A DNA stretch of 64,000 nt from the NCBI GenBank assembly GCA_002869845.2, contig NEWS02000004.1, positions 110,347 to 174,346 of the forward strand. The letters run 5' to 3'. Origin of the DNA: Nitrospira sp. CG24B (GTDB taxonomy: Bacteria > Nitrospirota > Nitrospiria > Nitrospirales > Nitrospiraceae). The position numbers were made by a program, and so were the translations under genes. The notes under the pieces are model-generated. The model was not told where the DNA came from. It worked only from the letters and a program-made list of their open reading frames with translations, and did not search any database. Of this stretch, positions 1 to 8,658 are shown piece by piece; positions within the stretch are counted from its first letter, which is position 1, and the number at the start of each line of letters is the position of its first letter.

Positions 1-735
1 TTTCCCGATACGAAGTGGGAGACGAGTCAGTCGTTGCAACAGCTCGCTCAAGTTGTTGTGATCAGCTATAATGGCCGGGCACCACGCAAGGAGGATCAGT
101 TTCTTGACCTGCCGGTCAGTCTCGACGCACTCCAGTTGGTGCTTCTCAATCGCGGGTTGTCGCAGGCGGGTCGGCAATCCAATCGGGGAGTGGACACGGT
201 TTTGTACGGACTGAACGGGCGCGTCGTTCGCGTGGCGCTGCCGCGGCTCGCTCCACAGAAGACGCAGGTGCCTGTCGATAGGGTGAGTCTCATCCCGGAC
301 AACGGCACAGGGGTGACGGTGAACACGGAACTGGTGCATAACGTGACGGCTTTAGCTGATAAAGCGCTCTCGGAGCGCATGGCTGGAATTACCGTCAAGG
401 CTCTCGCTCGTGCCGCTACAAAGTTCGCGCTGGCCGAGGGAGCGATGAGAGGGGCTCAGCAGGCAGCGGGGAAAGATGCGGGCCCGTGGGTCGGTCTTCT
501 CGTCGGATTGCTGGCGAAAGGACTGGCAGTGGCATCGGAAGAAGCCGACAAGCGGAGCTGGCAGACGTTGCCCGATGAAATCCATCTTGCTCGGGTCTGG
601 GTTCCACCAGGGCGTTACCAGGTGCAGAGCCAGTCAGGCGGCGGGTCTCATGGTCCCTTGACCCCTGAAGCCATGCAGACCCTGTCCATCGGGCCTGGTG
701 AAACCGCCGTGCTGCTTCAACGGGTGATGCCATGA
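1..735 (+). CDS. COG3014-like envelope protein, 5'-truncated by window edge
   Basis: The reading frame is open from base 1, so the ORF-track start (TTG at 34) is probably internal and the gene begins upstream of the window. The visible part starts within a stretch resembling COG3014 proteins (VVISYNGRAPRKEDQF) and contains a glycine- and alanine-rich segment around residues 145-175 of the track translation that could be a membrane-associated helix. COG3014 members are uncharacterised and often sit beside LpoB/LPP20-type lipoproteins, which fits the next gene. The 3' end overlaps that gene by four bases (ATGA), so the two are translationally coupled. The function is unknown. Family assignment is from recalled sequence character, not a search. 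Confidence 0.6.
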   Translation, partial: FPDTKWETSQSLQQLAQVVVISYNGRAPRKEDQFLDLPVSLDALQLVLLNRGLSQAGRQSNRGVDTVLYGLNGRVVRVALPRLAPQKTQVPVDRVSLIPDNGTGVTVNTELVHNVTALADKALSERMAGITVKALARAATKFALAEGAMRGAQQAAGKDAGPWVGLLVGLLAKGLAVASEEADKRSWQTLPDEIHLARVWVPPGRYQVQSQSGGGSHGPLTPEAMQTLSIGPGETAVLLQRVMP

Positions 736-1418
736 AAGACGGATTGAGATTCGTGTGCCGGATTGGGGCGACGCTGATGGCGGTGGTTGTGCTATCCGGC
801 TGCGCATGGTTTGGAGGACAATCGAAACCGGATTGGATCGATGGGGTGAGCGATGCCTATCCGTCAGGCCAATATCTCGTCGGTGTGGGACAGGCTGAGA
901 GCCGCGCGGCAGCGGAGGATCGCGCCTATGCAGCGGTGGCCAGAATTTTCAAAGCCGAGGTGAGTGCGCAGGCGAAAGACTGGGAGTCGTATCTGGTGAT
1001 TGAGCAGCGAGGGCACAGCAGCGCTGAACGGCGTTTGACGCTCGACAATCTGACCCGTGTGTCGACCGACAAGGTGTTGGAGAACGTCCGGATCGTCGAT
1101 CGGTGGGCCGATGTACACAAAGGGCTCCACTATGCCTTGGCGGGAATGCATCGGCCTCAGGCAGAGACATCGTTCATGGAACGGATTACCGAGCTGGACA
1201 GATCGATCGGCAACGATGTGGAGGAGGCTCAGCGGCCCTCCGATAAGCTGGCACGAGTCAGAGCTCTGAGACGGGCTGTCAGAAATCTTGTGCTGCGGGA
1301 AACCTATAATGCCGATCTTCGCGTGATTCGACCGAGCGGGCAGGGTACTGCCGCAGCTTACCGCGTAAGCGAACTCACACAGGAGCTGGGATCGGATCTT
1401 GAATCGTGCATGGCGTAG
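732..1418 (+). CDS. LPP20-family lipoprotein
   Basis: A 228-residue protein with an N-terminal signal ending in a lipobox (VVLSGC near residue 24), so it is predicted to be lipidated and held in the envelope. The following region (PDWIDGVSDAYPSGQYLVGVG, then an alanine-rich AESRAAAEDRA segment) is typical of LPP20-family lipoproteins, whose molecular role is largely unknown. The start overlaps the stop of the COG3014-like gene by four bases, indicating one operon. The last ~30 bases of the gene are part of a direct repeat whose second copy lies about 395 bases downstream in non-coding DNA. Confidence 0.75.
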   Translation: MKDGLRFVCRIGATLMAVVVLSGCAWFGGQSKPDWIDGVSDAYPSGQYLVGVGQAESRAAAEDRAYAAVARIFKAEVSAQAKDWESYLVIEQRGHSSAERRLTLDNLTRVSTDKVLENVRIVDRWADVHKGLHYALAGMHRPQAETSFMERITELDRSIGNDVEEAQRPSDKLARVRALRRAVRNLVLRETYNADLRVIRPSGQGTAAAYRVSELTQELGSDLESCMA

Positions 1419-1531
1419 GAGATCGGTTCCATCGCGCCACTCAAGATTCCCGCACATGTTATACTCACCAGCCACTCTTCTTTTCATGATGCCGCACCGT
1501 GCGGCGGTGCTTGATGTGGTGCGTCGGCTAC
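1385..1531 (+). repeat. Imperfect direct repeat, copy A
   Basis: Starts inside the 3' end of the LPP20 gene. The first ~28 bases match copy B at 1780 with two substitutions (core TCGGATCTTG and ATCGTGCATG). After a divergent middle part with a shared ACATG, both copies end in a GATGTG..CGGCTAC segment at nearly the same offset. The copy contains a strong hairpin (GCCGCA-CCG-TGCGGC). The rest of 1419-1994 carries no convincing gene; the long antisense and sense ORFs there look like shadows. Confidence 0.5.
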
Positions 1532-1779
1532 GGCACAACAGTCGTGCCATTGGGCGACAGGATTCTTCGAACCATCGACCATTGGCGTACATGATTGCTA
1601 CAAGAGAACGACATCGGCGATCGCGAGTGACAGCCGTGCACATGTCGGGTAGCAGACTCCTCCTCATCAGCGGACTTGAGTGTAACTCCTCCGTGGCCCA
1701 CCAGAGGAAGGCTACAGACATCATTATTACGTCTGGCGTTTAACCAAGAAATAGTGAGGTGATCATGTGTCATAGTAAG

Positions 1780-1926
1780 GCTGGGGTCGGATCTTGTATC
1801 GTGCATGATGGAAACGATTCGGTGTATTCTGCTCTCACTGCCCCAGCTCACACATGATTGCCACCCAGTATTCTCTTGAGTGCGCCGTTTGTTAGGCGTG
1901 ATTCTCGATGTGACGCCTCGGCTACA
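1780..1926 (+). repeat. Imperfect direct repeat, copy B
   Basis: Second copy of the element described at 1385-1531, offset about 395 bases. The leading block is clearly homologous and the rest aligns only loosely by eye. It contains an AGGCGT...ACGCCT inverted repeat near its end. It lies entirely in the spacer between the lipoprotein operon and vapBC. Confidence 0.45.
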
Positions 1927-1994
1927 GTATGACTTGAGAAAGCAGTTCCTCCCATTCCCCACAACCTGCCTCCAGTGCGAATAGCGTAACCGCC

Positions 1995-2033
1995 TTGACG
2001 CTGTCGGACAGAATTTGGTACATTGTCAGACAA
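1995..2033 (+). promoter_or_regulatory. vapBC promoter with two TGTCnGACA palindromes
   Basis: A sigma70-like promoter is readable as TTGACG (1995-2000), an 18-base spacer, then TACATT (2019-2024), about 20 bases before the vapB ATG. Two palindromes of the same form lie on it: CTGTC-G-GACAG centred at 2006 and TTGTC-A-GACAA centred at 2028. Their centres are 22 bases apart, about two helical turns, so both face the same side of the DNA. Type II toxin-antitoxin operons are commonly repressed by their own antitoxin, and this spacing is what two bound dimers would need. The binding itself is inference. Confidence 0.65.
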
Positions 2034-2043
2034 GAGGTTGGAC

Positions 2044-2238
2044 ATGGCGCTTATCCAAGTTTCCGCCAGGCTAGATCCCACGCAATTGCGGCGAGCCCAA
2101 AAAGCACTCGGCGCCAAGACGACGAGTGAAACGCTGCAGCGCGCGTTGGATTTGGTTACTGAAAAGGCTGTGCACGATCGTATTCTTCAGCGCTACAGTG
2201 GTGTAGGTAAGCCCGATGCATTCGACGAAGACCACTAA
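2044..2238 (+). CDS. vapB: VapB-type antitoxin
   Basis: A 64-residue protein (MALIQVSARLDPTQLRR...). It should neutralise the PIN-domain RNase encoded next and repress the operon. The ORF track begins at a TTG (2023), but I prefer ATG 2044 because AGAGG lies about 8 bases upstream and because the TTG lies inside the second operator palindrome and the -10 box. The N-terminal segment (VSARLDPTQLRRAQKAL) looks like a ribbon-helix-helix DNA-binding unit, and the acidic C-terminus (PDAFDEDH) suits toxin binding. The 3' end overlaps vapC by 23 bases. Confidence 0.75.
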   Translation: MALIQVSARLDPTQLRRAQKALGAKTTSETLQRALDLVTEKAVHDRILQRYSGVGKPDAFDEDH

Positions 2239-2641
2239 GTTCGCGCTGCTCGATACCGCAATCTACATTGAGAATTTCCGATCCGGTCGCTTCACGTTTC
2301 GCTTGCTGCAATCTCCTTTCATTATCCGCTGTTCTTCCGTTGTGCTCCACGAATTACTCCGGGGGGTTCGAACGGCTACTGAACGGAAGTTTGTCTTTGA
2401 ATTGAGTCGGCAGTGCCAGGTGTTGACGCCCACTGAGCAACAGTGGCTGAAGGCCGCAGAAATCCTCAATCGACTCAAGCGACGCGAGCATTATGAGGCC
2501 GCCAAGGTGCGCGAGCTGGCATTCGATGTGTTGATTGCCCTGTCTGCACGAAGTATTGGGGCCAGTGTCATTACGACCAATCACGCAGACTTTCAGGCAA
2601 TTCAGCGGGAGGTGCCCTTTCATCTTCTGTGTTGGGACTAA
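2216..2641 (+). CDS. vapC: VapC-type PIN-domain toxin
   Basis: A 141-residue PIN-domain protein, predicted to be a Mg2+-dependent endoribonuclease acting on tRNA or rRNA in the cytoplasm. PIN acidic positions are visible: LLDTAIYIE near residue 12, SSVVLHELLRG near 41, FDVLIALSA near 103 and TTNHADF near 120. The ATG overlaps the end of vapB, the usual antitoxin-first coupled arrangement. No frameshift or missing acidic residue is evident, so the module looks intact. The RNA target cannot be read from sequence. Confidence 0.85.
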   Translation: MHSTKTTKFALLDTAIYIENFRSGRFTFRLLQSPFIIRCSSVVLHELLRGVRTATERKFVFELSRQCQVLTPTEQQWLKAAEILNRLKRREHYEAAKVRELAFDVLIALSARSIGASVITTNHADFQAIQREVPFHLLCWD

Positions 2642-2761
2642 GGTGAGCTCAGTCTATCCTGATACTCTGTGGGCGGCGTGGGGAAGGTGGCAAACTTCTC
2701 GCTGGTCTGAAACAAGAAAATTGCTTGCTACATCATCCCCTGGGGAAGAACCAGACGCTTT

Positions 2762-2995
2762 CTACGGCTGATTCTGTGCCGATGATCTGTAGGTGTAGTA
2801 GAGGATGATACCGGCGAAGATTGAGACAAGAATCCCAAACCCCATCTGTGCACCGAAGCTCACTGTGCCCACGTAGATCTTGTAGAGCTGCAACAGTACC
2901 ACGGGCAGGCCCACTGCCAGGGCAAGCACGATCAAGTGCCGTCGCAAATAGATCGGCTCCCCTGGTTTTCGACCGCCCCGTCCCAATACAGTCAC
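2762..2995 (-). CDS. Small two-helix membrane protein downstream of acs
   Basis: A 77-residue protein. A basic N-terminus ([18 protein letters not shown]) precedes two hydrophobic segments (about residues 21-42 and 50-68), so it is probably an inner-membrane protein with two helices. Its start overlaps the acs stop by four bases (ATGA on the minus strand), giving tight coupling to acetyl-CoA synthetase. I do not recognise a family. A part in acetate or other substrate handling is suggested only by the overlap. Confidence 0.7.
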   Translation of the reverse strand: MTVLGRGGRKPGEPIYLRRHLIVLALAVGLPVVLLQLYKIYVGTVSFGAQMGFGILVSIFAGIILYYTYRSSAQNQP

Positions 2996-4881
2996 TCCTC
3001 GATGGTTGAAATATCCCCTGGGTCTTGCCCAAGTTCTTTCGCTTTCAGCACACGGCGCATGATTTTTCCGGAGCGAGTTTTTGGCAGCGACGACACGATG
3101 TCAATTTCCGATGGCACGCCGATTTTCCCCAGCTCTTTCAAGACCTGATCTTTGATCGATTTGATCAGCTCCGGACTTTCCTGTTCTCCCTGTTTCAAGA
3201 TGATAAAGGCCTTGATGGATTCGCCGACCGTCTTATGCGGTTTGCCGATCACGGCAGCCTCCGCAACGGCAGGGTGACTGACCAACGCGCTTTCCACTTC
3301 GGCGGTTCCAAGCCGATTGCCCGCCACCTTGATCACGTCATCTGCACGGCCCATGAACCACATATACCCATCCGCGTCTTTGTGACAGACATCCCCGGCG
3401 GTATAGCAGTTGGGAATCGTATTCCAATAGGTTTTGTACCGCTCCGGATCTTTGTAGATCGTGCGCATCATGGAGGGCCAGGGTTTCTTGATGACAGCAA
3501 AGCCGCCGGCGTTTGCCGGGAGACTGTTGCCCTCGCGATCGACGACATCCGCTTCAATGCCAAGAAAGGGACGCGTAGCCGAGCCGGGTTTCAGCGGCAC
3601 GGTGGGAAGCGGAGTAATCAAGATCGATCCCGTTTCCGTCTGCCACCAGGTGTCCATGATCGGTTTGTTCCCGCCCGTCACGCGGTGATACCATTCCCAG
3701 GCTTCCGGGTTGATCGGTTCTCCGACGCTCCCAAGAATGCGGAGCGTCGAGAGATCGAATTTCTTCGGCCAGTCTTCACCGTAGCGCATGAGTAGGCGGA
3801 TCGCTGTCGGGGTCGTATAGAAAATCGAGACCCCATACCGCTCGATGAGATCCCACCAGCGCCCAGGATTCGGATAGTCCGGTTTTCCTTCTGCTGTCAG
3901 AATAGTTGCGCCATTGAGAAGAGGCCCGTAGACGATATAGCTGTGGCCTGTGACCCACCCTGGATCAGCCACGCAGAAGTACACGTCATCATCTTTCAGG
4001 TCGAACACATACTTCGTCGTGGTATAGGTGCCGACCATGTACCCTCCATGGACATGGACAACCCCCTTGGGTTTCCCGGTTGTCCCGGATGTGTAGAGGA
4101 TATACAGCGGGGCTTCGGCATCCAGCTGTTCTGCCTCACAAACCGGTCGCTCCTGTTCAATCCACTCTTTCCAGTCAATTTCCTTTGGGGCGGAAAGGGC
4201 TGGACCCTCGACCTCACGGCGTACGACCACCACATGGTCGATCGTCGGGCAGATTTTGACGGCCTCGTCCACGACTGGTTTCAATGGGATAATCTTGCCT
4301 CGGTCGAACCCGACATCAGCGGTGATTACCAGCTTGGCCTCTGCATCGTTAATGCGGCTGGCAAGGGCGGGGGCGCTGAACCCTGAATAGACGACGCTGT
4401 GGATCAGGCCGATCCTGGCGCACGCCAGCATGGCGATGACTTGTTCGGGGATCTTGGGCAAATAGATGGTGACACGATCGCCTTGCTGAAGGCCAAGCTT
4501 TTTGAGGGCGTTGGCGCAGCGGTTCACTTGTCGGTACAGTTCGGCATAGGTGAAGATGCGTTCCTGATCGTTCTCACCCACCCAGATCAGGGCTACTTTG
4601 TTCTTGCGCCAGGTCTTCATGTGGCGGTCCAGGCAGTTATAGGCGATATTGCATCGCGCGCCGACAAACCATTTGGCCCATGGATAGTCCCACTCCAGGA
4701 CCTTCCCCCAAGGAGAAAACCACTCCAGCTCCTTGGCTTCACGGTCCCAAAACGCTTCAGGGTCGGCGATGGATTGTTTGTACTCGCTTTCGTAGTCTTT
4801 GATATAGGCAGCAGCTATCGTTTTGGCGGTCGGCTGGTACGTCCGACTTTCCTTCAGCAGGGTCTCAATCTTTTCGCTCAT
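2992..4881 (-). CDS. acs: Acetyl-CoA synthetase (AMP-forming)
   Basis: A 629-residue member of the ANL superfamily that converts acetate, ATP and CoA to acetyl-CoA, AMP and PPi through acetyl-AMP. Visible motifs are the phosphate-binding loop [11 protein letters not shown], the acetate-pocket and adenylate motif WWQTETG, and the C-terminal catalytic lysine region (RSGKIMRR) that is acetylation-controlled in studied homologues. Length is close to the family norm (about 650). AAGGAG lies a short distance before the ATG and a promoter is readable upstream. No acetyltransferase or deacetylase regulator gene is adjacent. Confidence 0.95.
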   Translation of the reverse strand: MSEKIETLLKESRTYQPTAKTIAAAYIKDYESEYKQSIADPEAFWDREAKELEWFSPWGKVLEWDYPWAKWFVGARCNIAYNCLDRHMKTWRKNKVALIWVGENDQERIFTYAELYRQVNRCANALKKLGLQQGDRVTIYLPKIPEQVIAMLACARIGLIHSVVYSGFSAPALASRINDAEAKLVITADVGFDRGKIIPLKPVVDEAVKICPTIDHVVVVRREVEGPALSAPKEIDWKEWIEQERPVCEAEQLDAEAPLYILYTSGTTGKPKGVVHVHGGYMVGTYTTTKYVFDLKDDDVYFCVADPGWVTGHSYIVYGPLLNGATILTAEGKPDYPNPGRWWDLIERYGVSIFYTTPTAIRLLMRYGEDWPKKFDLSTLRILGSVGEPINPEAWEWYHRVTGGNKPIMDTWWQTETGSILITPLPTVPLKPGSATRPFLGIEADVVDREGNSLPANAGGFAVIKKPWPSMMRTIYKDPERYKTYWNTIPNCYTAGDVCHKDADGYMWFMGRADDVIKVAGNRLGTAEVESALVSHPAVAEAAVIGKPHKTVGESIKAFIILKQGEQESPELIKSIKDQVLKELGKIGVPSEIDIVSSLPKTRSGKIMRRVLKAKELGQDPGDISTIEE

Positions 4882-4927
4882 GGCGGTCGCGTCTCCTTAT
4901 CTCAGCACAGTCCATCGTCGACGCGTA

Positions 4928-4956
4928 ATTATGGAGAAAGTTAGAGACGCCTGCAA
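4928..4956 (-). promoter_or_regulatory. Putative sigma70 promoter for acs
   Basis: On the minus strand TTGCAG (complement of 4951-4956), a 17-base spacer and CATAAT (complement of 4928-4933) form a good sigma70-like promoter. It lies about 50 bases before the acs start, in the spacer it shares with the divergent caspase-like gene. Confidence 0.5.
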
Positions 4957-5052
4957 CCATACAGTTGTTCCACGACTAGCTCCTTGTGGTGCCACGGGCT
5001 TCTCTGGATTCCGTTTCTTGACACCTGCCTAGGCCGGAGATAGGCTGACTCA

Positions 5053-6450
5053 ATGACCAGCGAACGGCATTTCAGGAAGAAGAACCTGTGGCGTGGACTC
5101 TTGAAACTGCTCTTAGGGGGCGCGCATGTGTTTGGGCTGTTTTCAGTCGTCGCCCTGTCGACTGCTGAAGCTCAATCGGGAAAGCCGGAAGGCCTGTACT
5201 ACAAGTCTTGGGCGATCATTATTGGGATCGAAAACTATGTCGTGGCTCCTCCCATCCCGGGAGCGATCAGTGATGCCAAGAAGGTGGCCGAGGCGTTTCG
5301 GCGGTTAGGGTTCGACGAGGTGGTCGAGTTCTACGATAAGGATGCAAGCTCGCGACGTCTGCACCAGTTGTTCAACGACATGTTGCCGAGAAAAGTTGGG
5401 CGCATGGATCGGCTCGTTGTGTTCTTTGCGGGCCATGCCGGGTCTATGCAGGATCCTGATGGGTACGATCGAGGGTATCTCGTGCCGTTTGACGCGCCGG
5501 TCAACAACGCCGCGAAGTCGATCACGGTTGAGCACTTAAAAGAATTTACGAGACGGTCGGCTTCCAAACACACGCTCCTCATTCTCGATGCGCCGGTATT
5601 CGGGTGGGAGACCACTGCGCCATCGGGACTGTCATTGGAAGGGCGTTTGGCTCCAGAATCGGAGACGGATCGGCGCGCAGTCCAAGTCATCAGCGCGGCA
5701 GGTAAAGGAGAGACCGCTGTTCGTGCTGAGAAAAGCAGTCGTTTTGTTGAGACACTATTGACCGGGCTGTCCGGTGCTGCCGATTTGGACGGAAACGGTT
5801 GGCTCATGGCTTCCGAGTTGGGGACCTATGTGGTGCGACAGGTTGAGGCGGCCTCCAATGGTGCACAACGTCCATCCAATCTACGCATCGATGGTGATGG
5901 AGACACGGCGTTGGTCGAAGGGCGGAGGTCGGCGTTTACGCTTGATGCCGGTCCTCGGACTCCCTCTGAGCGGCAACGGGAGGCGAAGGCGCACTACGAG
6001 CGAGCCTTCGCGCTGTTGCAGGAAGGGAAATCAGGAGAAGAAGCCTTAGAACGACTGGATCGCGCGATCAGTTACGATCCGACCTACGGCGATGCGTACG
6101 TGCTGAAGAGTTATGTTCGATTGGAAGTGCTGCCGAATCTCGACGAGGCCTTGGCGACCGGCCTTCTTGCGGTGAAATATGCGCCGGGGAATCCCGACTC
6201 GTTTTACACGCTGGGATTGATTCACGAAAAACGAGGCGAGTTTGCGGAAGCTGAAGCGGCTCTTCGACAAGCCTTGCTCGTGAACAACACCTATCAGGAT
6301 GTGTACTTCACATTGGGGACACTGTATGCCGATCATCTCAATGATCAGGCTAAATCGGTGGAGGCGTTTCGCCGGTATTTGGAGTTGGGCGGCACCCATC
6401 CTCGCGCCCGAGCCACTGTGAGTCAAGCTGATCGCATTTCCGCACCCTAA
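5053..6450 (+). CDS. Exported caspase-like (C14) protein with TPR region, catalytic Cys absent
   Basis: A 465-residue protein with a signal peptide (cleavage likely after STAEA, residue 40). Residues ~50-290 match the caspase-like fold: SWAIIIGIENY, the histidine motif FFAGHAGS (H128), then LLILDAPVFG where active members have D-A-C. The cysteine position is proline 181, so proteolysis by the usual His/Cys dyad is not expected. An EF-hand-like DLDGNGWLMASE follows near 255. Residues ~310-465 form TPR-like helical pairs (DEALATGLLAVKYAP, AEAEAALRQALL). It is convergent with a second caspase-like gene. It may be a scaffold or sensor rather than a protease. Confidence 0.75.
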   Translation: MTSERHFRKKNLWRGLLKLLLGGAHVFGLFSVVALSTAEAQSGKPEGLYYKSWAIIIGIENYVVAPPIPGAISDAKKVAEAFRRLGFDEVVEFYDKDASSRRLHQLFNDMLPRKVGRMDRLVVFFAGHAGSMQDPDGYDRGYLVPFDAPVNNAAKSITVEHLKEFTRRSASKHTLLILDAPVFGWETTAPSGLSLEGRLAPESETDRRAVQVISAAGKGETAVRAEKSSRFVETLLTGLSGAADLDGNGWLMASELGTYVVRQVEAASNGAQRPSNLRIDGDGDTALVEGRRSAFTLDAGPRTPSERQREAKAHYERAFALLQEGKSGEEALERLDRAISYDPTYGDAYVLKSYVRLEVLPNLDEALATGLLAVKYAPGNPDSFYTLGLIHEKRGEFAEAEAALRQALLVNNTYQDVYFTLGTLYADHLNDQAKSVEAFRRYLELGGTHPRARATVSQADRISAP

Positions 6451-6511
6451 ATATGCTGCGAAAAGACCCGCTCACTCATACGGGCAGCGTGCAGCGCTAT
6501 TGAGCTACTTG

Positions 6512-8392
6512 TCAGCGAACCGTCTGGGATTGCGCGGATGAGGGCGTTTCGGAAGAGGTGAGCGAAGGAAGCGCGGTTAGGGCGAGTGAGGCGGCTGGAT
6601 CGTCCGGTTTGAGAGGGGGAAATAGCAGGGGCCGTTGCTCTTGATTGAACTGTGACTTTGCCGCCCAGGCGACTTTCTGGCGCACGTAGCCGGCGAGTTC
6701 TCCGAATGTGACAGTTCCGTTGCGGTTGGTGTCGGCCTCTCCTCGGAGCCCTTTCAAGAGGTAGTAGGTGAAGAGGCCATGGCGGTGGTGGTCGTCTTCC
6801 AGCCCCTTCGTCATGTCTTCGCCCCCGATCAGTCCGATCGTATGTCCTCCGCCAAGTTCCCAGCGGGGTGATGCGGGCTTTCCCTTGGTATCGCCGCGCA
6901 GTCTGGCAACCATGCCATCGAATAGGAAAATGATCTGTTTGGCCTTGAGTCTGGCGAAGGCGGACTCCAGATCAGTGAGTGGGTAAAGTCGCGTCGAGTC
7001 CCCAGCATTCCCGTCATACAGGGTCAGCAAGATGTCGCCGGATGGTGTGACCATCGCCTGTCCCGAAAAATAGACGATCACGACGGCATCCTTGGCCGCA
7101 TGTTGTGGGAGCCAGCCGTACAGTGTTTCGTGAATATCGGCGCGGAGCGCCTTCTGGTTGTGCAACAGCCGGACGTTGGACGGGGGCACACCGCCGAGCG
7201 ATTGAAAATAGGCGGCGACGGTCTCCGCATCCGTCGCGGCGAAGCGACGGGGCGTGAGCTTGGGATCGCGATAGGCGCCGACCCCGATCGAGACGAGGTA
7301 GGTCTGAGGCTGGTGAAAGCCCGGCGCCGGTGAGGGAATTTGGTTGACGTCGTCCTGGCCGATCCCGGCTGGGTGAATGGTCAACGAAAGGGTTTGGGAC
7401 GGCGCCTCGGCTCCTCCCGATTCGGCGACGGTGACATGGATCGCGGCCTGTTGTGCCTGCTTGGTCGGGGGGAGGGTCGCGATGAACTCGAGGGATTTTG
7501 TTTGGCCTGGTTGGAGCGGCGGGATCGGCAGTGTCGTGGCGGGGAATTGCTCGATGACAACCGGGGTTCCGGTGAGCGAAGCAGAGGCGCTCTCAATCAC
7601 TCTCGTTCCCGCATTGATAATATCCACACGCACCCGCACATGCTCGCCTCCTTCAAGAATCAGATTACTGTTCTCGTCGAGCAGCATCGCCTTAAATCGA
7701 AGAGCCTGTGATGGTGACGCCGAGGATGCGCCCACGCTTCCCCCCGGTGTCGGACTCAACTCGGTCGAGGAGGCGGTTTCCTGGCCGGTCACGGCTTGTC
7801 TGGCATCGAGCGAGACACGTGTCGCAAAATCGATGACGGTATCGCGGATGAAGGGGTCGATCAGATAGTTGCAGTTCTTGGAGAGCTGTTCAAGCCGCAG
7901 CCGTTCCTGGCGGGCAATTTTGATGTCCGTTTGACGGAGCAACGCTCCCTTTCGATCGTGGATGCGAGCGATGGCGTTGAGGTGTAAGACGGCAGGGGCC
8001 CGATCGTACAAGGCCTCCTTATTGAGGTCGAACGATGAATCGACGAGATCAACGTGAATGACATAATCAGGTGTGGCGGTATCGCTGGCGCTGTCGCCAA
8101 CCGTCGTGTTGAACGTTCGCCGAAGGCCTTCCCGTACGGCCTCCTGGAGTCGATCGCCCAGCGGAATTTCCTGGAGCTGTCCACAGGAATCGCTGTAGCG
8201 AATCGTCAGGTCTTTGATCGGTGGGGCCATGTCCAGCTTGGCGCTGACGGGCAACGGGTCCCCTAGTGGGGGAAGTTCAAGAGGTTTGACGCACGCGGCA
8301 AGGAGCAGCACGCAGAGAATCCACGCCCCTGTGACGAGCCTGATATGATTGAGTCGTTCTGTCGAAATCACCGCATGACCTATGGCGACCAT
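6512..8392 (-). CDS. Lipoprotein with caspase-like domain, both catalytic residues replaced
   Basis: A 626-residue protein. A signal with lipobox LLAAC (C34) predicts envelope lipidation. Residues ~50-200 form an unrecognised N-terminal domain, ~230-345 look beta-rich and Ig-like, and ~362-590 match a caspase-like domain (TYLVSIGVGAY). The usual histidine motif YFSGHG reads YFSGQA (Q445), and the usual D-A-C-F-S-G reads D492-G-M-V-A, so both catalytic positions are lost. An EF-hand-like segment (DTNRNGTVTFGEL) is kept near 554. The stop lies 61 bases from that of the other caspase-like gene, on the opposite strand. The start is tentative because no strong ribosome site was found. Confidence 0.7.
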   Translation of the reverse strand: MVAIGHAVISTERLNHIRLVTGAWILCVLLLAACVKPLELPPLGDPLPVSAKLDMAPPIKDLTIRYSDSCGQLQEIPLGDRLQEAVREGLRRTFNTTVGDSASDTATPDYVIHVDLVDSSFDLNKEALYDRAPAVLHLNAIARIHDRKGALLRQTDIKIARQERLRLEQLSKNCNYLIDPFIRDTVIDFATRVSLDARQAVTGQETASSTELSPTPGGSVGASSASPSQALRFKAMLLDENSNLILEGGEHVRVRVDIINAGTRVIESASASLTGTPVVIEQFPATTLPIPPLQPGQTKSLEFIATLPPTKQAQQAAIHVTVAESGGAEAPSQTLSLTIHPAGIGQDDVNQIPSPAPGFHQPQTYLVSIGVGAYRDPKLTPRRFAATDAETVAAYFQSLGGVPPSNVRLLHNQKALRADIHETLYGWLPQHAAKDAVVIVYFSGQAMVTPSGDILLTLYDGNAGDSTRLYPLTDLESAFARLKAKQIIFLFDGMVARLRGDTKGKPASPRWELGGGHTIGLIGGEDMTKGLEDDHHRHGLFTYYLLKGLRGEADTNRNGTVTFGELAGYVRQKVAWAAKSQFNQEQRPLLFPPLKPDDPAASLALTALPSLTSSETPSSAQSQTVR

Positions 8393-8658
8393 TTCGCTCG
8401 GCCGTCCGCCACCGTACTGGAAACATCAGATGAAAGGCAACCGTTCGGTTGGTAGGACTGGTATGAGCAGAATGGATGTCTCGGGGCGGTGATGAAGGGC
8501 TTTGATTAGATTTCTCTCATGACAGACGTTGCTTTTACAGGGACTTTTCCTCTTTGAAGCTCGTTGAAAAAGTAGTGTAAGATGAAGTGTTCACTGTATA
8601 GAAATGCTCGTTCCCAATAGCACTCTCGATGAGAGTCACATCCTGGAGGATTTCAGAT

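Noticed and set aside
864-1724. 286-aa minus-strand ORF over the LPP20 gene and spacer
   Set aside because: It runs antisense to a clear lipoprotein gene and has no recognisable motif.
1399-1743. 114-aa plus-strand ORF in the LPP20-vapB spacer
   Set aside because: Starts inside the LPP20 gene in another frame, runs through the repeat and lacks any domain.
3025-3795. 256-aa plus-strand ORF opposite acs
   Set aside because: Shadow of acetyl-CoA synthetase; low-complexity Phe/Asp/His-rich translation typical of antisense frames.
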